A DNA stretch of 64,000 nt, taken from Zonotrichia leucophrys gambelii (taxonomy: Eukaryota; Chordata; Aves; Passeriformes; Passerellidae). Numbering within the stretch: the first letter of the stretch is position 1; every line of letters starts with the position of its first letter. The notes below the pieces were generated by a model. That model worked only from the letters and a program-made list of their open reading frames with translations. It ran no database searches and was not told where the DNA came from. Position numbers and translations under genes: made by a program. The stretch is taken from assembly GCF_028769735.1 (NCBI RefSeq), contig NC_088177.1:27250099-27314098 (forward strand), written 5' to 3'. Shown here one piece after another: positions 52,446 to 64,000 of the stretch.

Positions 52446-52732
52446 ATGTTTAAACCACGTCACACTAAGTAGATGTGAATGATAGAACACAAACATGGAA
52501 CTGCCTCTGAAACTCACACTGACATTAAAATTTTCACAGAAACAATTACCAGAGGAAATAGTTATTTTTTTCAAAAATAAGTACTTCCTCAGAGTGCCAG
52601 CATTTAAATGTAATAAAACAGATAAAATACTTAAAAAAAAGAAACAGCAGAAAGCTTTCACTGTATTTCTAACAAGTCAAGTGAACCCTTCTTAGCTTGT
52701 GTGAGACACAGCATCCTGCCTTACACACCCCT

Positions 52733-52958
52733 TTAGTACTTACGGGTAAAATGATTAGAAGCAGATGGATGGACATTACTTCCACTGTCAGCACTTTCAC
52801 TGCTGGAAACATCATCATCTGATTCCCACACACATGAGCAGGGTGAGGTTCCACCAACTTCTTCAAACTTCCTCTTTAAAATTCCACTCATTGCTGCGAT
52901 GCTGTCACCATGCACCTGTAACAGGAACAGAGGCAATGAGGCACTGAAACATCCAGCT
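52733..52958 (-). repeat. Exon-duplication unit, copy B
   Basis: These 226 bp match 12543-12767 with one extra base. The copied unit includes 11 bp of intron beyond the donor and 43 bp before the acceptor. Similarity ends sharply at both sides. Because intron sequence is copied too, this is a DNA-level duplication, not a retrocopy. Confidence 0.9.
52744..52915 (-). CDS. Diverged second copy of the CSRNP3 start-codon exon (copy B)
   Basis: The ATG is at 52891-52889 and 49 codons stay open (MSGILKRKFEEVGGTSPCSC..., SDDDVSSSESADSG, ASNHFT), followed by one C. Coding length and exit phase are identical to copy A. The acceptor (GTTACAG, GT-rich start) and donor (ACCC|GTAAGT) are intact. My hand alignment over the 148 coding nt gives 17 differences, 7 silent and 10 amino-acid-changing, altering 9 residues: D13G, S15T, S20C, R22W, I28V, D38S, S39N, N41H and T44A. 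There are no indels in the coding part; one base is inserted upstream of the ATG. It lies 40 kb upstream of copy A and beyond the CpG island, so it would need a more distal promoter. It may be a working alternative first coding exon or a silent duplicate; the sequence alone does not decide. Confidence 0.7.
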
Positions 52959-55900
52959 ACTGTGCAGGTCTCCCAGTTCATCTATCATTAAAGACCTCAC
53001 CTATCAGTCAGATACCACCACCTGCAGCTAAATGGCTCCTTAACTAAGAGATTTAAACAGATTTTCCAAGAAGGAATCAAAAAACCCACAACCTATCATC
53101 AGTATATTTATCATCACACTGACTTTAAGACAGAAGGTAAATGCTACCTGTATTCTACCAATGCAGAAAATTCTACAGCCAATCTTATATACATATATAT
53201 TCAGTTATGCAGCAAATTTAGGTCAAGCATAATACTCCAATGAAATTCATCAAAAATGGACCTTTATATAAGACTGAAAAACTTACTTGGCACCAAGAAA
53301 CATTACATGACAAAAATTGTTTTTTAATAAATACAGTTCAGAAAAAACCACCTTCTCTTTTTTGATTTATTTTAAATGTCTGATTTATATAATTCTCAGT
53401 ACTAACAAATGCCCACAACTGCAATTAGATTTGAGAGCTGTATGAGACACTTTGCATCTTTCCAGGCCAGGCCCTTCATAAACAGTTCTGGCTCATTTTG
53501 TCATTTTCATTTCCTCAGAAGTTTCTTGAAATTCAGATATGAGTACTGGCACACAAGTAGACTATTTCCATTCACACAAGCATCAAAGGACTAGATCCAT
53601 CCTTAAGAACCTGACTTCCTAATCACATTGCCCAACAAAGCCAGAGTCATGTTGAACATTCCTTATTGTTTCCTTTTCATATATAACAGCTGATCTTTGT
53701 ATTTCCATTTATGGAATGCCAAGCAGAAAAAAATCAAAATATTTTTAAAGCAATTTTTAGATAATTTTAACACATCTGATAGGTTGAAACACTTTTTCTC
53801 TACCTTTAATTAAAAAATTGGTTACTATCACCCTCATTACTGATTAATTCCTACTGCAGACTGAAAATTAATTCTAAGATCTTAAGTTAAAAGTTACAGA
53901 TAATATCTACTCTCTGACTATGCTAATCAGTGGAATGCTGCTGTAAACAGCTGGGGAAAAAAAGGCTGATGTTTGATGCTTTTAAGCTTTTAGAATCAAA
54001 AATTCTCATCAGATGCCACTTGCCTTCGGCTTGTTAAGCTGCCAATTCAATTCATTTTATATCACAGTTATTTCTTCCAGTAAGCTTCACTCTACCTTTA
54101 TGGATGTGTCTAATTTAGAGGAAATATTTCAGTATAGATGGAAATCCTGACATAATGCTAAGAACAGATGCTGCATAAGATGATCTTCAGCACCAAACTT
54201 GTTTGCATGCAGAGCACGCTAAAAATTAAATAACAAATATATTAGGGTTTCATACAGTCAGTCACACAGACTGATTTAAATACATATGCTCACCATGATG
54301 TTCTCAGCTTGTTTTACTATTTATGAAAAAAATGTTTTCCTGAAAGGGATTTCTTCAGGCTAAATGTATGACTCAAACAGAAGTTGCTTAGATCTCAACC
54401 TTTGCCCTTTTGTCCAAAGATGAATTACTGTAAACTGCAAAGAAAGCACTGTACTTTTATTCTGAGGACATGGAAAGGAGAGTTTAGCAGCACTTTGTAA
54501 TAACCTTTGCAAAAACGTAGGAATGCATTTTTATGAACCAACCTCTAATAAAAACACATTTACAAAAAAGAAAAAAGAGATAAAAGAATTAAACACACAC
54601 CGAAACCCCACAATTATAAAGAATCACCCGCCAAGTACAGGTTTAAAAACAACTCCTCTGAATTGTCCCCCACATCCTCACTATATCTCTTGCCAACCAC
54701 CTTTTCCATTGTCTCCTGCAGTGCTTACAGCACTGAAATTGTGAAATCACCATTATTTCCATGGCAACAGCCTGCAATATCAAATCCACAGGATTATAGC
54801 TTGACTGTAGAAGAGGGTAAAGAAGCAGCTGGAGTGTGAGAAAGAAAATGCTTACATTCAAACATCTCAGAAGAGAGTGAGAAATGAGCTGACAAAGAGT
54901 TTATCATACAAGCGAGACCTAAGTCAAATCCATGTGTGAACCCATTGAAATTGTGGCTACAGGAGTCATGAGGTTCCAGGTCCAAAGAACATAAGTCATA
55001 ACTGCACTGCAAGGCAAACCCAGTATCTGTGATCATCATGAGTGCACAGCCAGTCAGAGAGCAAGAGCTCATGTCGTACCCTGAGATGACTCCCAGACAA
55101 AAGCCCCTTTGTCAGACACTGTCTCCCACCAGTAAAAGCACACAGCAACTGGAGGGCTAAATGGTATCTTGTGCATCAGTAAAGTCACTGCACATAGTGA
55201 GAGTGTCAACAGCCACAACTGTTCCCAGCAAGTAGGAGAAACAAATATTTTTTACACCAAAGGACTTTAAATTTGCCTGGTTTTAGCATAGCCTACATTT
55301 GCAACAAGTGCCACAATCTAGCAGCAGCAAAGCCATTTCATTAAGATAATTTGTATAATGAACCAAAACAAATGGGTCTTAGGATTCCTGGAAATGACAT
55401 AGGTTAGCTCTACATCACTAGCTGATCAAGAGAAGGTACAGGAGGTAACAGGGATACTGCAGAACCTGAGTATCACCACAACACAAAGAAGGCATAGCTA
55501 GCCATTACATATATTTAGTGTGACCGTTGCCTGATATTTGTTCTGAATCTCTTCCAGGAAGGTTACTGAGAAGGTTGTTTGACAAAGCAGTTGGGATCAA
55601 ATTTAGGTGTTGCCACTTTCTTGAGATCTGTTGATTCTAATCTCTCTGTAATCAAGTCTCCCCAGGAATATGTTACATAGGGGAAGGAGATACCTCCATT
55701 ACTCAAGAGCTTGGCCACCACAGAGAGAGATTAAAGAGTGTCTAAAGCTGTTTGTGCACACGATGTACCAGCAGGAGATCCCTTTAGAATAACATCTGTA
55801 TAAACAGATGCCACTCCATAAGCCAATACACTTCAGAAAAAAAGCACATCTGCACAGCAGTGCAAAGGCATGCTCTATCTGATGGCATTATTATTTACAC

Positions 55901-57739
55901 AGGCAACCTGCAGTACCTGAGCAAGACCGACATTTCCAGGAACTAGGACATAATAAACATGGGACACACAACCCAATGATTATGAAAGTGTGTGATACAT
56001 CCCAGTGGAAGAATAAGCAACAGTCAAACTTCTAATAGCAGTGAGGCCACAAAGTTAGGGATATCACTAAAGGCTTCCTAAGTGCACAATCAGGGAATCA
56101 GGACAGAGAATTCAACTGAGTTTTCCTTTGTCCTGTACCATAAGTACAACTGAATAGGTAAATTCAGATTTTGGGGAATTAACTGAAGCAACTGCAGTCC
56201 AAAGAAATACAAGTTCAGTCTCATTTGAACAGAAGACCCTAGAGGTAGGTCTAATGGTACCAGGCACCAAAGACTGATACGAGTAAAATTTTCAATATGT
56301 GAGTGGAAAGCAAAACTATAAATAAGTCCCTTACCTGATAGGAGGAATCAAAAGGGTAATGTAACCAGGAAGCAATACAATTTTGCTAACACAAGTCACT
56401 TAGGGTATGTGAGACTACCATTATATAGGATGGGAATACTCTTCAATACACAGAAGTACTTCAGTAATACATATATTATGGAGTGAGCAAATGTATATAG
56501 GTATAGAATGCAGTACACAGAAGTCCATGTCTGACTATAGGAACCAAACAACAGCACATGACTAAGAAAAACAAATGGATGGTCAATCAATATTCTTGGA
56601 CTTCCACTAAGGCACCAATGATGTTCAGCCTTCGGAGTCTGAAAAGTAACTGTCAGCTACAGGTGATGAGATCTGCTATGTCCAACTTATCCATTCGGTT
56701 AAAAAGGACGAAAGTTGGCTTGAAAGGTTCAATTAGAAACAGACATTTCCAGACAATTACTAAACAGCTGTCTAGTAGCTATAGCTGATTTGGAGCAGCA
56801 TCCTTCCAATTCACAACTGAGGAACAAGCAGACACTGGAATCTTTCCCATTTGTAGATACATCCTTCACAACAAAAAAATCCTTGCACAGCGACGTGATA
56901 CATCATCCTCTGCCATCCTTCTCACCATACTTGTGTGGCATCAGTCCACAGCAAGGCAAAACAAAGTTAAAGCAGAGGGAAAAGTACTAAAGCAAGGAAA
57001 ATAAGCTAATACATTGCTATGAGCTCTAGGTCAAACACCAATTGCCTAACACAGTCAAGGACTCTTCAAGAAAGTGACAACTTGACACAGCAGAAGCATG
57101 TGGTGGCTATGGGCTGTGAGAAGAATATATCTCTCCTAAACATCCCCATCCATTTGTTACTCCTTCACTTCCTAGTTTGCCTACACCCTGATGAAACTAC
57201 TCCTACAATGAGATCATTTAGCCAGTTCTCTAGCTGCAGGTATGCTGACTGGGGAAGCAAGTCCTCAAAGCTCCATGGCAACAGGCTTTGCCTTCCTACG
57301 ATGCCAGATACCTGGCAGGCACCCGATATTTAAAAATTTCAGAGGCAATATGGTATTACTAGAAGATAAAAATTCCATGTAAATGTGGGAGATATATTTC
57401 ACACTGTCACAGTACTATCTGGAATCTACAAAGTAAAATAATATAAAAAGCCTGGCTGGTTTGACTTTCTCTAGTACCTAAAAAAGCTAGAAATTTTAGA
57501 GAATCTTGGTTAACAATCTCATTGCAGAAGACCTTTAGATATCTTCTTTAGATAGCAGGTATCCCCAAATCCCTGTAAAAGGCCTAAAAAGAGTGATATT
57601 AGGATTACTGAGTGAGTGGACAGGTGACAGTGCATTCCTGTGCTCCCAGGAAAAATTTTTTCTTATGATGCTGTGGTAACATACGCTGCCAAACTTGTTC
57701 TACAAAACCTAACGTAAGCTGCTGTATCTTCAGTGTCTC
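52959..57739. other. Non-coding stretch upstream of exon copy B, nothing identified
   Basis: If copy B is spliced, part of this is intron or promoter. I see no CpG island, no further exon and no named repeat. Short A runs and chance open frames only. Confidence 0.55.
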
Positions 57740-58029
57740 ACTGACACCCATGGACAGTTTATATACTGGGCATGACATTCTATGCTATAGAATTTCCCTT
57801 TAGCCAGCCTGGGTCAGCTGCCCTGGCCATGCCCCACAAGCTCCTTGTGCAGCTCCTCACTGGTAGAGGGTAGGACACCAAGAAGTCCTTGACTTGAAGC
57901 AAGCACCACCTAGCAACTACCAAATCATCAGGGTGTTGTCCATATCATTTTCATACTGAATCTGAAAAACACAGCACTGACCCAGCTACTAAGAAGAATA
58001 TGAACTCTGTCCCAGGCAAAACCAGGACA
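57740..58029 (-). mobile_element. ERV LTR fragment with TATA box, minus strand
   Basis: On the minus strand it begins TGTCCTGGTTTTGCCTGG at 58029, then GGACAGAGTTCATATTCTTC and TAGTAGCTGG, the start of a common avian ERV LTR. Further along it has TGACCCAGGCTGGC and a CATGCCCAG-TATATAAA box at 57765-57758. The R/U5 part below about 57740 is not recognisable, so the 3' part is lost or decayed. It reads in the same direction as CSRNP3 and points toward exon copy B, 4.8 kb away. Left boundary is approximate. Confidence 0.75.
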
Positions 58030-61000
58030 AGTCACAAAGAAAAATCCAACAATTTTTTCACATTAACCAAAATTTTCAAATAAATGTTTTCCAAAATTCA
58101 GTGCTATAGTCTACAGGTCATACGACATCATCTGGGACACTGAACCAATATGGAGCAGACCTGTGGAGAAATAAACATCAAGCATGTACCATCTGCAGTA
58201 ACCATTAAAAAAAGATATGAAATAATAAAACAGAACCCTATTCAAATTATATATCCTCATGATTTAGAGAAAAGCTCATTTATAGAAATCAGCTATTGAC
58301 TAAAGCTATGGAAAAATCAAGAGGAAAAAGAGCTCAAGAACACATTGGCATTGGAGTGAAGGGGGCTGGGGGACAGGGTGTAAGAAATCCAACTACTTAT
58401 TTCTTTGGCTTATTTATAAAGCCTTATTTTGTACTGATTTCCTCTTGAGACCTGATCACATTTCAAGATAAAATCTACCTGAATAAAAATTCTTATTTGA
58501 AAATAAACCCAAAAATAAACATTAAAGGTGGGCATTCAATAAATAACTGTCCTATGTATCACACTGCATTTTCCTCAAATGTATCAACTGAAAGTACAAA
58601 AAAATTTAAAGTCTGTAGCAGCAATACAGATTCACTTTTGAACATAAAAAACTTCTATGTAAATGACTGCAAACTGAACTAGAGAATGCAGAAAACAGAT
58701 GTTACACATAAAACATTACTGCAAAGTACTCATCACAAACGTCTCCCACCCACTGGCCAGTCAGCATGTACTATAACATTCTAGGGTGACTTGGCAAATA
58801 ATTCCACAGTCAAATCATGAATATTGATGCTCACAAGTCAAGATGTTTGGGTTATTTGTTGTGATTAATATTCTTTTTGAATTTAAGTCTTTTTCTTAGC
58901 CTGCTTCATTTTTTAAAAGACATTTTTCTTACCTGCTAAATGAATGTCAGCAGCAGAGATGGTTGTGAACGAATCGAGGTGGTTGCTTGGCTCCATACAA
59001 TGCACTGAATTATTCTGCTCTTTGTGTAACTGACAGCTTTAAATTTGGGGGGGGGGGTAGTCAAACCCAAAAGCACCTACAGTGACATCATCACTCACAC
59101 AAAGAATATTACTTGCTTGTGAAAATGACTATTCACATAAGGAAGTGCATTAATGCAGACAAAAACCATTTGCATGAATGCTTGCAAACAGTGAACAACA
59201 GAGGTACATGAACATGAATCAAACAGCTGTTCAGAATTCAAATTAATGTTTGCAATACATGTTTTGCTGTATTTGGCAGCTCTAATCATAAGCACCAGTT
59301 GCCAGAGGTAGGCTCTGGTAGTTTCAGTACTACGATCTGTAAAATTTACAAACACATAGCAAGCTAATTCCACTTAAGAGACTACACTGTATAGGTACAG
59401 GGAATATCATTAGTATAATCTTACTCATATATTTTTGCTTACAGCAGTGATCAACAAACATTAAATAGGTAAATTCTTTCTCTCCTCATTTGCTTCAGCC
59501 TAGCTAAATCCATAGCACCAAGTAAATCCTGCAGGATAAGACTGCACAATTCAACCTAGGGAATGCGTTCTGGCATTGCAAGCCAAATCCTGCCAAGTCT
59601 GCTCTTTGCAGGGTTTCTATACCATCACTTTACAGTACTCGTGATTTCACACTTGAGTACTAATCCACTAATCTTCTAGACTGCCTACACATTGTTGTAC
59701 ACTCTTAACACATGCCACCTAGCTCCACTGGCAATGAATTTAAGATGCAGAAACGATGCTGACATATGCTCACCTCTCACATCTACAAGTGGTACAGATG
59801 CTGATAGATCTGGCTTCTTTAGTTTTCCAAAAGATCTCACATGGTGCTGCATGAACCAAGCATGCAAATATCCCCCTCTTCATTACCCAACACAAAAATC
59901 CTGCATACAGCAGCAGTGAAATGGTCTTCTAATTCTTAGCTACATCAATTGATGGCAACAGTTGAATGAAATGCTTGTATAACTCAGCCAACAGAAGAAA
60001 GTTCTATGCCAGTTTTCTTAAACTTTCTCTCAGCATGCTCCCCAGAGAACAAAATAAAATCAGTAAGAGGCATATTAATTCAACTAGGAAGCTGGGACCG
60101 TAGCATTCAGGTGTTCAGCAATGAAGGTGCAACCTGGTAAAAAGAGATCCAGAGGAATTCAGAAGGAGGGAGTTCCTGTCCATATGAGATTTGTCCACAA
60201 AAGCTGTTTGAGACAGCTTTTTTTTTTTTGTATTTAATTTTTAACAATTTTCTAAGCTTGCTACAGCAAGCTTTCCTCCACAGTGGAAAACAGGAGATTC
60301 AAGAGAAAGACATCCTGAAGCTGGGTCAAAAACTCAGGTTCATAATGCCTAACCTCCACACAAGTCATCTAGGATGCTATTAGCAGCACTGTCAAAGTCC
60401 TTTCCATAGTCTTGAGGTAACACTACTGAAGACCTGGTATTGGGCACTTCTCTTCTAGGTTTTGAGTTTTAATGATGAAATTTCATCACTTAAAATCCCT
60501 TTACCTAAAATCTCTGCAGAAGATTTCCTTTTATCCTTTTTTAAGAAAAAGAAATTACTACCTGTATCCCAGAAGAAATTTTCCAGTTTGTATGGATGCT
60601 CCCAGAGAAGGCTTACTACTCTTGGCATTGACTGTATTGCCGGACTGCTTGCAGCAAAGGTCTGGCCAACACATCTTTACTGCACCTCTTTATAAAAGAA
60701 CATACAACATTTGGCTGGCTTAGCACCTTCCCAGCAACTGGAATGAGGTTCTGAGACTGGCAGCAGCGTACTTGGCACAGCAGCTTTGCATCATGCTGCT
60801 TTCAGCTGCAAGAATGGCAGTAGGGTTCAGCTCCGTAATGAAGACTGGAATGCTATCAACTTCCTGAGTGCTGGAAATAAGTGCCTTTTAATATAAATTT
60901 TGCCCAGTTTAGCCCATGTAGTAATACTAATTGGCTCACTGCACCACCTTTTCATACTATTTCAGTGCTGATTTTCCATGCTGTTCTTTCAGGAACATCA

Positions 61001-62344
61001 ATCTTGCACCCCACCTGCAGAGGAACTGCACAACATGGCAGGGAATCTTGTGTATCTGCCGCCAAAGTACAGCATGGCCATGACTGCCACATGCCAAAGG
61101 GGCCTTCCCACCTGTCCAGCCCCAGCACACATCACTCAGCTCCCTGTTACATCTGCATTAGCGCCCAGCCTGGCTGCTCCTTCACCACTGCCATCAAAGC
61201 CACTAGAGAGGGAGCATGAATTCAACAGCTCTCCTCTTCTGCCCCATGTTCTCTGCATCCTGACACAGGGGGTAGCCATTCTCTACTCTGAAATATGTAA
61301 CGTTGAATAGCTTTTCAAAAATCCAACCAACCAAAACAAAACAAAGTCACAAATCACTCAATGTGTCCAAATTCAGAGCCTCTGAACTCCAAGAGCAGCA
61401 GCATAAACTAGTAACACAAAACCATACTGCAGCATATTTGCAAAACTTGCTCTGAACTAGGTATTCCTCTTTCTTTTTTTTTTTTCTTCTAAAAATAGAG
61501 GAACAGACTCTTCCAGTTTAACATTTAAGTACTGAGGGATGTGTTCACAGTGGTGAGAGGAAAGTGTAGATGCAAATTTTAGGTAAAAAAGGACCAAATA
61601 TTCCATACCTTGCTCGGGCTGCAATTTTTGACAATAATAGTACTACTTCTACATGACAAGATTTAAAAAAGGACTAACTTTAGGAGCTTAGAAACAAGAC
61701 AAGTTGGTATTTTGGAGGTTTTCTGCCCAGTGGGAAAAGTGGTAAGATTGCCTTCACCCTGTGGTCTGGTATTAACTGTACAGCACAGCATTCTGTTCCC
61801 ACATGAACAAGTAATGCTGAAAATTGCTGGAAAAATCTAGCCTGGCAGAATCCTCAGCTCATCTGTTTGCAACTTGCTATAAAAAAGTCAAACCAAACCA
61901 GAAAAAAAAAAAAAAGCCACAGTACTTCCTCCATGTTATCATCACTATCTTTCACAACCTAGACATCACAGGCAATATGCAACAAACTTTCTCATTACTA
62001 TTTTTACCAGATGAGAACTTCCACTTTTATATCCAAAACCCCAAGGATTCAAATTGGCAAAACTTGGCTACCACTATAAAATGCAAAGATGTACTTCTAG
62101 CAATGTATCATACCTTTACTTCCTCAAATAAGGTTTGGATTACTTATTATCTCCATAGAATTCAAATTACATACACGGGAAAACGAGGTTTAAAATTAAA
62201 GAAACTCATGTTTGTCCGCCTCAGTTGAAAACAAATTATTCTCAAGAAGACTCAAAAAAGTTTCAATAATCCATCTAATTATCTGCTTTCTTAACATGTT
62301 GACATCTCATATAGAATGAAAGATACTGTATCTTTTCCTCTCAT
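58030..62344. other. Non-coding stretch, nothing identified
   Basis: No supported gene. Contains an 11-base G run at 59047-59057, a T run near 60220, an A run near 61901, and unrecognised open frames up to 134 codons (61824-62228). Confidence 0.6.
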
Positions 62345-63105
62345 TCATTTTGCTGGGTAGAGAACTGTCTGGATGCATGGGCCCAGGGAGTGATGGCCAA
62401 TGGTGCTGCATCCAGCTGGTGTCCGGTCATGAGTGATATCCCTCAGGGATCAGTGCTGGGCCTAGCCCTGTGTAATATCTTTACTGATGATCTTGATGAG
62501 GGGATTGAGTCTACCACTAGCAAATTTCCAAAGTTAGGTCAGGGTGTCAATCTGTTGGAGGTCAGGAAGAGCCTGTGGAGGGACCTGGGCAGGCTGGGTG
62601 GATGGGCCAGGCCAAGAGCATGAGATTCAACATGACCAAGTGCTGGTTCCTACAAATTTGCCACAACAGCCCCATGCAGTGCTACAGGCTGGGGGCAGAG
62701 TGGCTGGAAAGTGGCCCACTGGGAAAGGGCTTGGGGTGGTGGCAGACAGTGGCTGAGGGAGCTGGGGGAGTTTAGCCTGGAGGAGGCTCAGAGGGATCTT
62801 CCAGCCTGCAATGCGCTGGAAGGAGGCTGCAGCCAGGTGAGGGTCCCTTCCTCCAGGCAAGCAGCAACACAACAACAGGTCACAGTCCTAACCTGTGCCA
62901 TGGAAGGTTGAAGCTGGACATAAGAAAGAATTTTTTCACTGTAAAGGTGATTAGATATTGAAGAGGACTGGAAAGGGAGGTGTTTAAGGAAAGACTGGAC
63001 TTGACACTTAGTGCCATGGTCTAGTTAACATGGTGGTGTTTGGTCATAGGTTGGATTCAATGATCTCAGAGATCTTTTCCAACCTAATTGATTCTGTGAT
63101 TTCAA
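62345..63105 (+). mobile_element. CR1 LINE fragment, plus strand
   Basis: The frame at 62390-62623 contains the RT segment DIPQGSVLGLALCNIFTDDLDEGIESTTSKF. The FADD box that should follow is deleted. Later parts (LRELGEFSLEEAQRDL near 62752-62810) appear in another frame. The element ends with TTGGATTCAATGATCTCAGAG, TCCAACC and GATTCTGTGATTTC near 63050-63103. It has multiple internal deletions and frameshifts and is inactive. Confidence 0.93.
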
Positions 63106-63563
63106 GCAATCAAAAGCAAGTATTCAACTTTCACTTTAACTGACTTTTGGTACTTGTGATGCCAGTTAAAAATGGATTTTAGTATTAACTTGAAGAGGAT
63201 TAATTATTTGTATGTGTCACAGTACCTCGTAATATTTTAATGCTATCTTTAAGACACTTCATAACAGGAAAAATGCCCTTTTCAATGATGAAAAATGAAT
63301 CAGCGTACTGACTAACATATACTACCAGAAATCATCTATATACTAACAAAATAAAAGAATACGAGGGGTATATTTAGCCCACTATGAAAATGTTTGTCAT
63401 TTGTTCTGTTTTCTAGGCTCAAAGAGGAAGTCACCCAATGGAAAAGAAGCAGAAACAGAAAAAATTGGTATTTTTCATTTATACTGAATACCAACTAACA
63501 ACAAAACAAGTTATGTTATGCAGAAGGAATAAATAACGAAGAATTGGATTAAATAATGTAGTA

Positions 63564-63625
63564 TGATAGAATATCCCAGGTTGGAAGGGACCCACAAGGA
63601 TCACTGAGTCCAGCTGCTGCAGGTT
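63564..63625 (-). mobile_element. Very short CR1 3' end, minus strand
   Basis: GATAGAATATCCCAGGTTGG, then AAGGGACCCACAAGGATCACTG and GTCCAGCTGCTGCAGG, match the reverse-complement 3' end of CR1. It is only about 60 bp. Confidence 0.85.
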
Positions 63626-64000
63626 ACACATTCTTAACTGAAAATAATTAATTCTTTAAAAGATGAAATTGCTTAGCAATGATAAGTAATTGAATGCTAT
63701 TTCTTTCTTGTAACAAGTTTTGTAGTGATATAGGCTTTGGGTTTTGCTTAATGTAATTTAATATCTTACTTTAAATGGTTTACATGGTATTTCAGTCACC
63801 TGCACATACAACTGATAAGGAAGTATTTGCTAATATAATAAATAAAAGAAAAAAATTCTTTCATTTGCAGGTTGTTAACTTATGAAGTCAGTGCTTAAGC
63901 ATACTTCTATCATGGACCTCCCTGGGAATAAGCCTGTATCTTCAAATATTATACAGCACCTTACCTGCATCTCCACCATGAATTTTTTAACCAACTTTCT

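Noticed and set aside
52744..52915. Copy B as a processed (retro) pseudogene
   Set aside because: The copied block includes the acceptor tract and donor of the flanking introns and lacks the next exon and any poly(A) tail, so it was duplicated as DNA.
61824..62228. 134-codon plus-strand open frame
   Set aside because: Includes a poly-Lys stretch from an A run and no recognisable domain; most likely chance.
1..64000. tRNA, rRNA, snRNA or microRNA genes
   Set aside because: I scanned for box motifs and recognisable RNA sequences and saw none that I could support; no folding computation was possible.

Overview
The window is vertebrate nuclear DNA, almost certainly from a bird. It is AT-rich, has small exons in long introns, and carries several CR1 LINE fragments (typical avian 3' ends and reverse-transcriptase pieces) plus avian-type ERV LTRs. 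There are no bacterial operons, CRISPR arrays, tRNAs or rRNAs that I can see.

The only gene I can name is CSRNP3 (cysteine/serine-rich nuclear protein 3, also TAIP-2 or FAM130A2), on the minus strand. Two adjacent coding exons are clear. The start-codon exon (12554-12724) encodes residues 1-49 plus one base of codon 50. The next exon (1579-1838) completes codon 50 and adds 86 codons. Both have good splice sites and compatible phase. The rest of the protein, including the Cys-rich core, lies beyond the left edge. A strong CpG island at about 26.45-26.99 kb is the best promoter candidate. A smaller GC-rich patch with a 30-bp tandem repeat lies at 23.5-23.85 kb.

The main discovery candidate is a second, diverged copy of the start-codon exon at 52744-52915. 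It sits 40 kb upstream on the same strand and beyond the CpG island. It keeps the ATG, a 49-codon open frame, the acceptor tract and the GTAAGT donor, in the same phase as the original. Copy A is a symmetric phase 1-1 exon of 171 nt with no stop ahead of its ATG. Splicing therefore allows B alone, A alone, or B+A in frame with a doubled N-terminus. An LTR fragment on the same strand with an intact TATA-like box lies about 5 kb upstream of copy B and could supply a promoter; that is inference.

Layout, left to right: 1-1.6 kb intron; 1.6-1.8 kb CSRNP3 exon; 1.8-12.6 kb intron with one CR1; 12.6-12.7 kb start exon A; 13.3-15.1 kb repeat cluster (CR1, solo LTR with a perfect 5-bp target duplication, short CR1 end); 15-23 kb unannotated intron; 23.5-24.3 kb GC-rich patch and octamer-motif region; 26.4-27 kb CpG island; 27-52 kb mostly unannotated with CR1 pieces, one solo LTR and one unexplained open frame at 33 kb; 52.7-52.9 kb exon copy B; 53-64 kb unannotated with an LTR fragment and two CR1 pieces. 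All assignments are by eye; no database search was possible.
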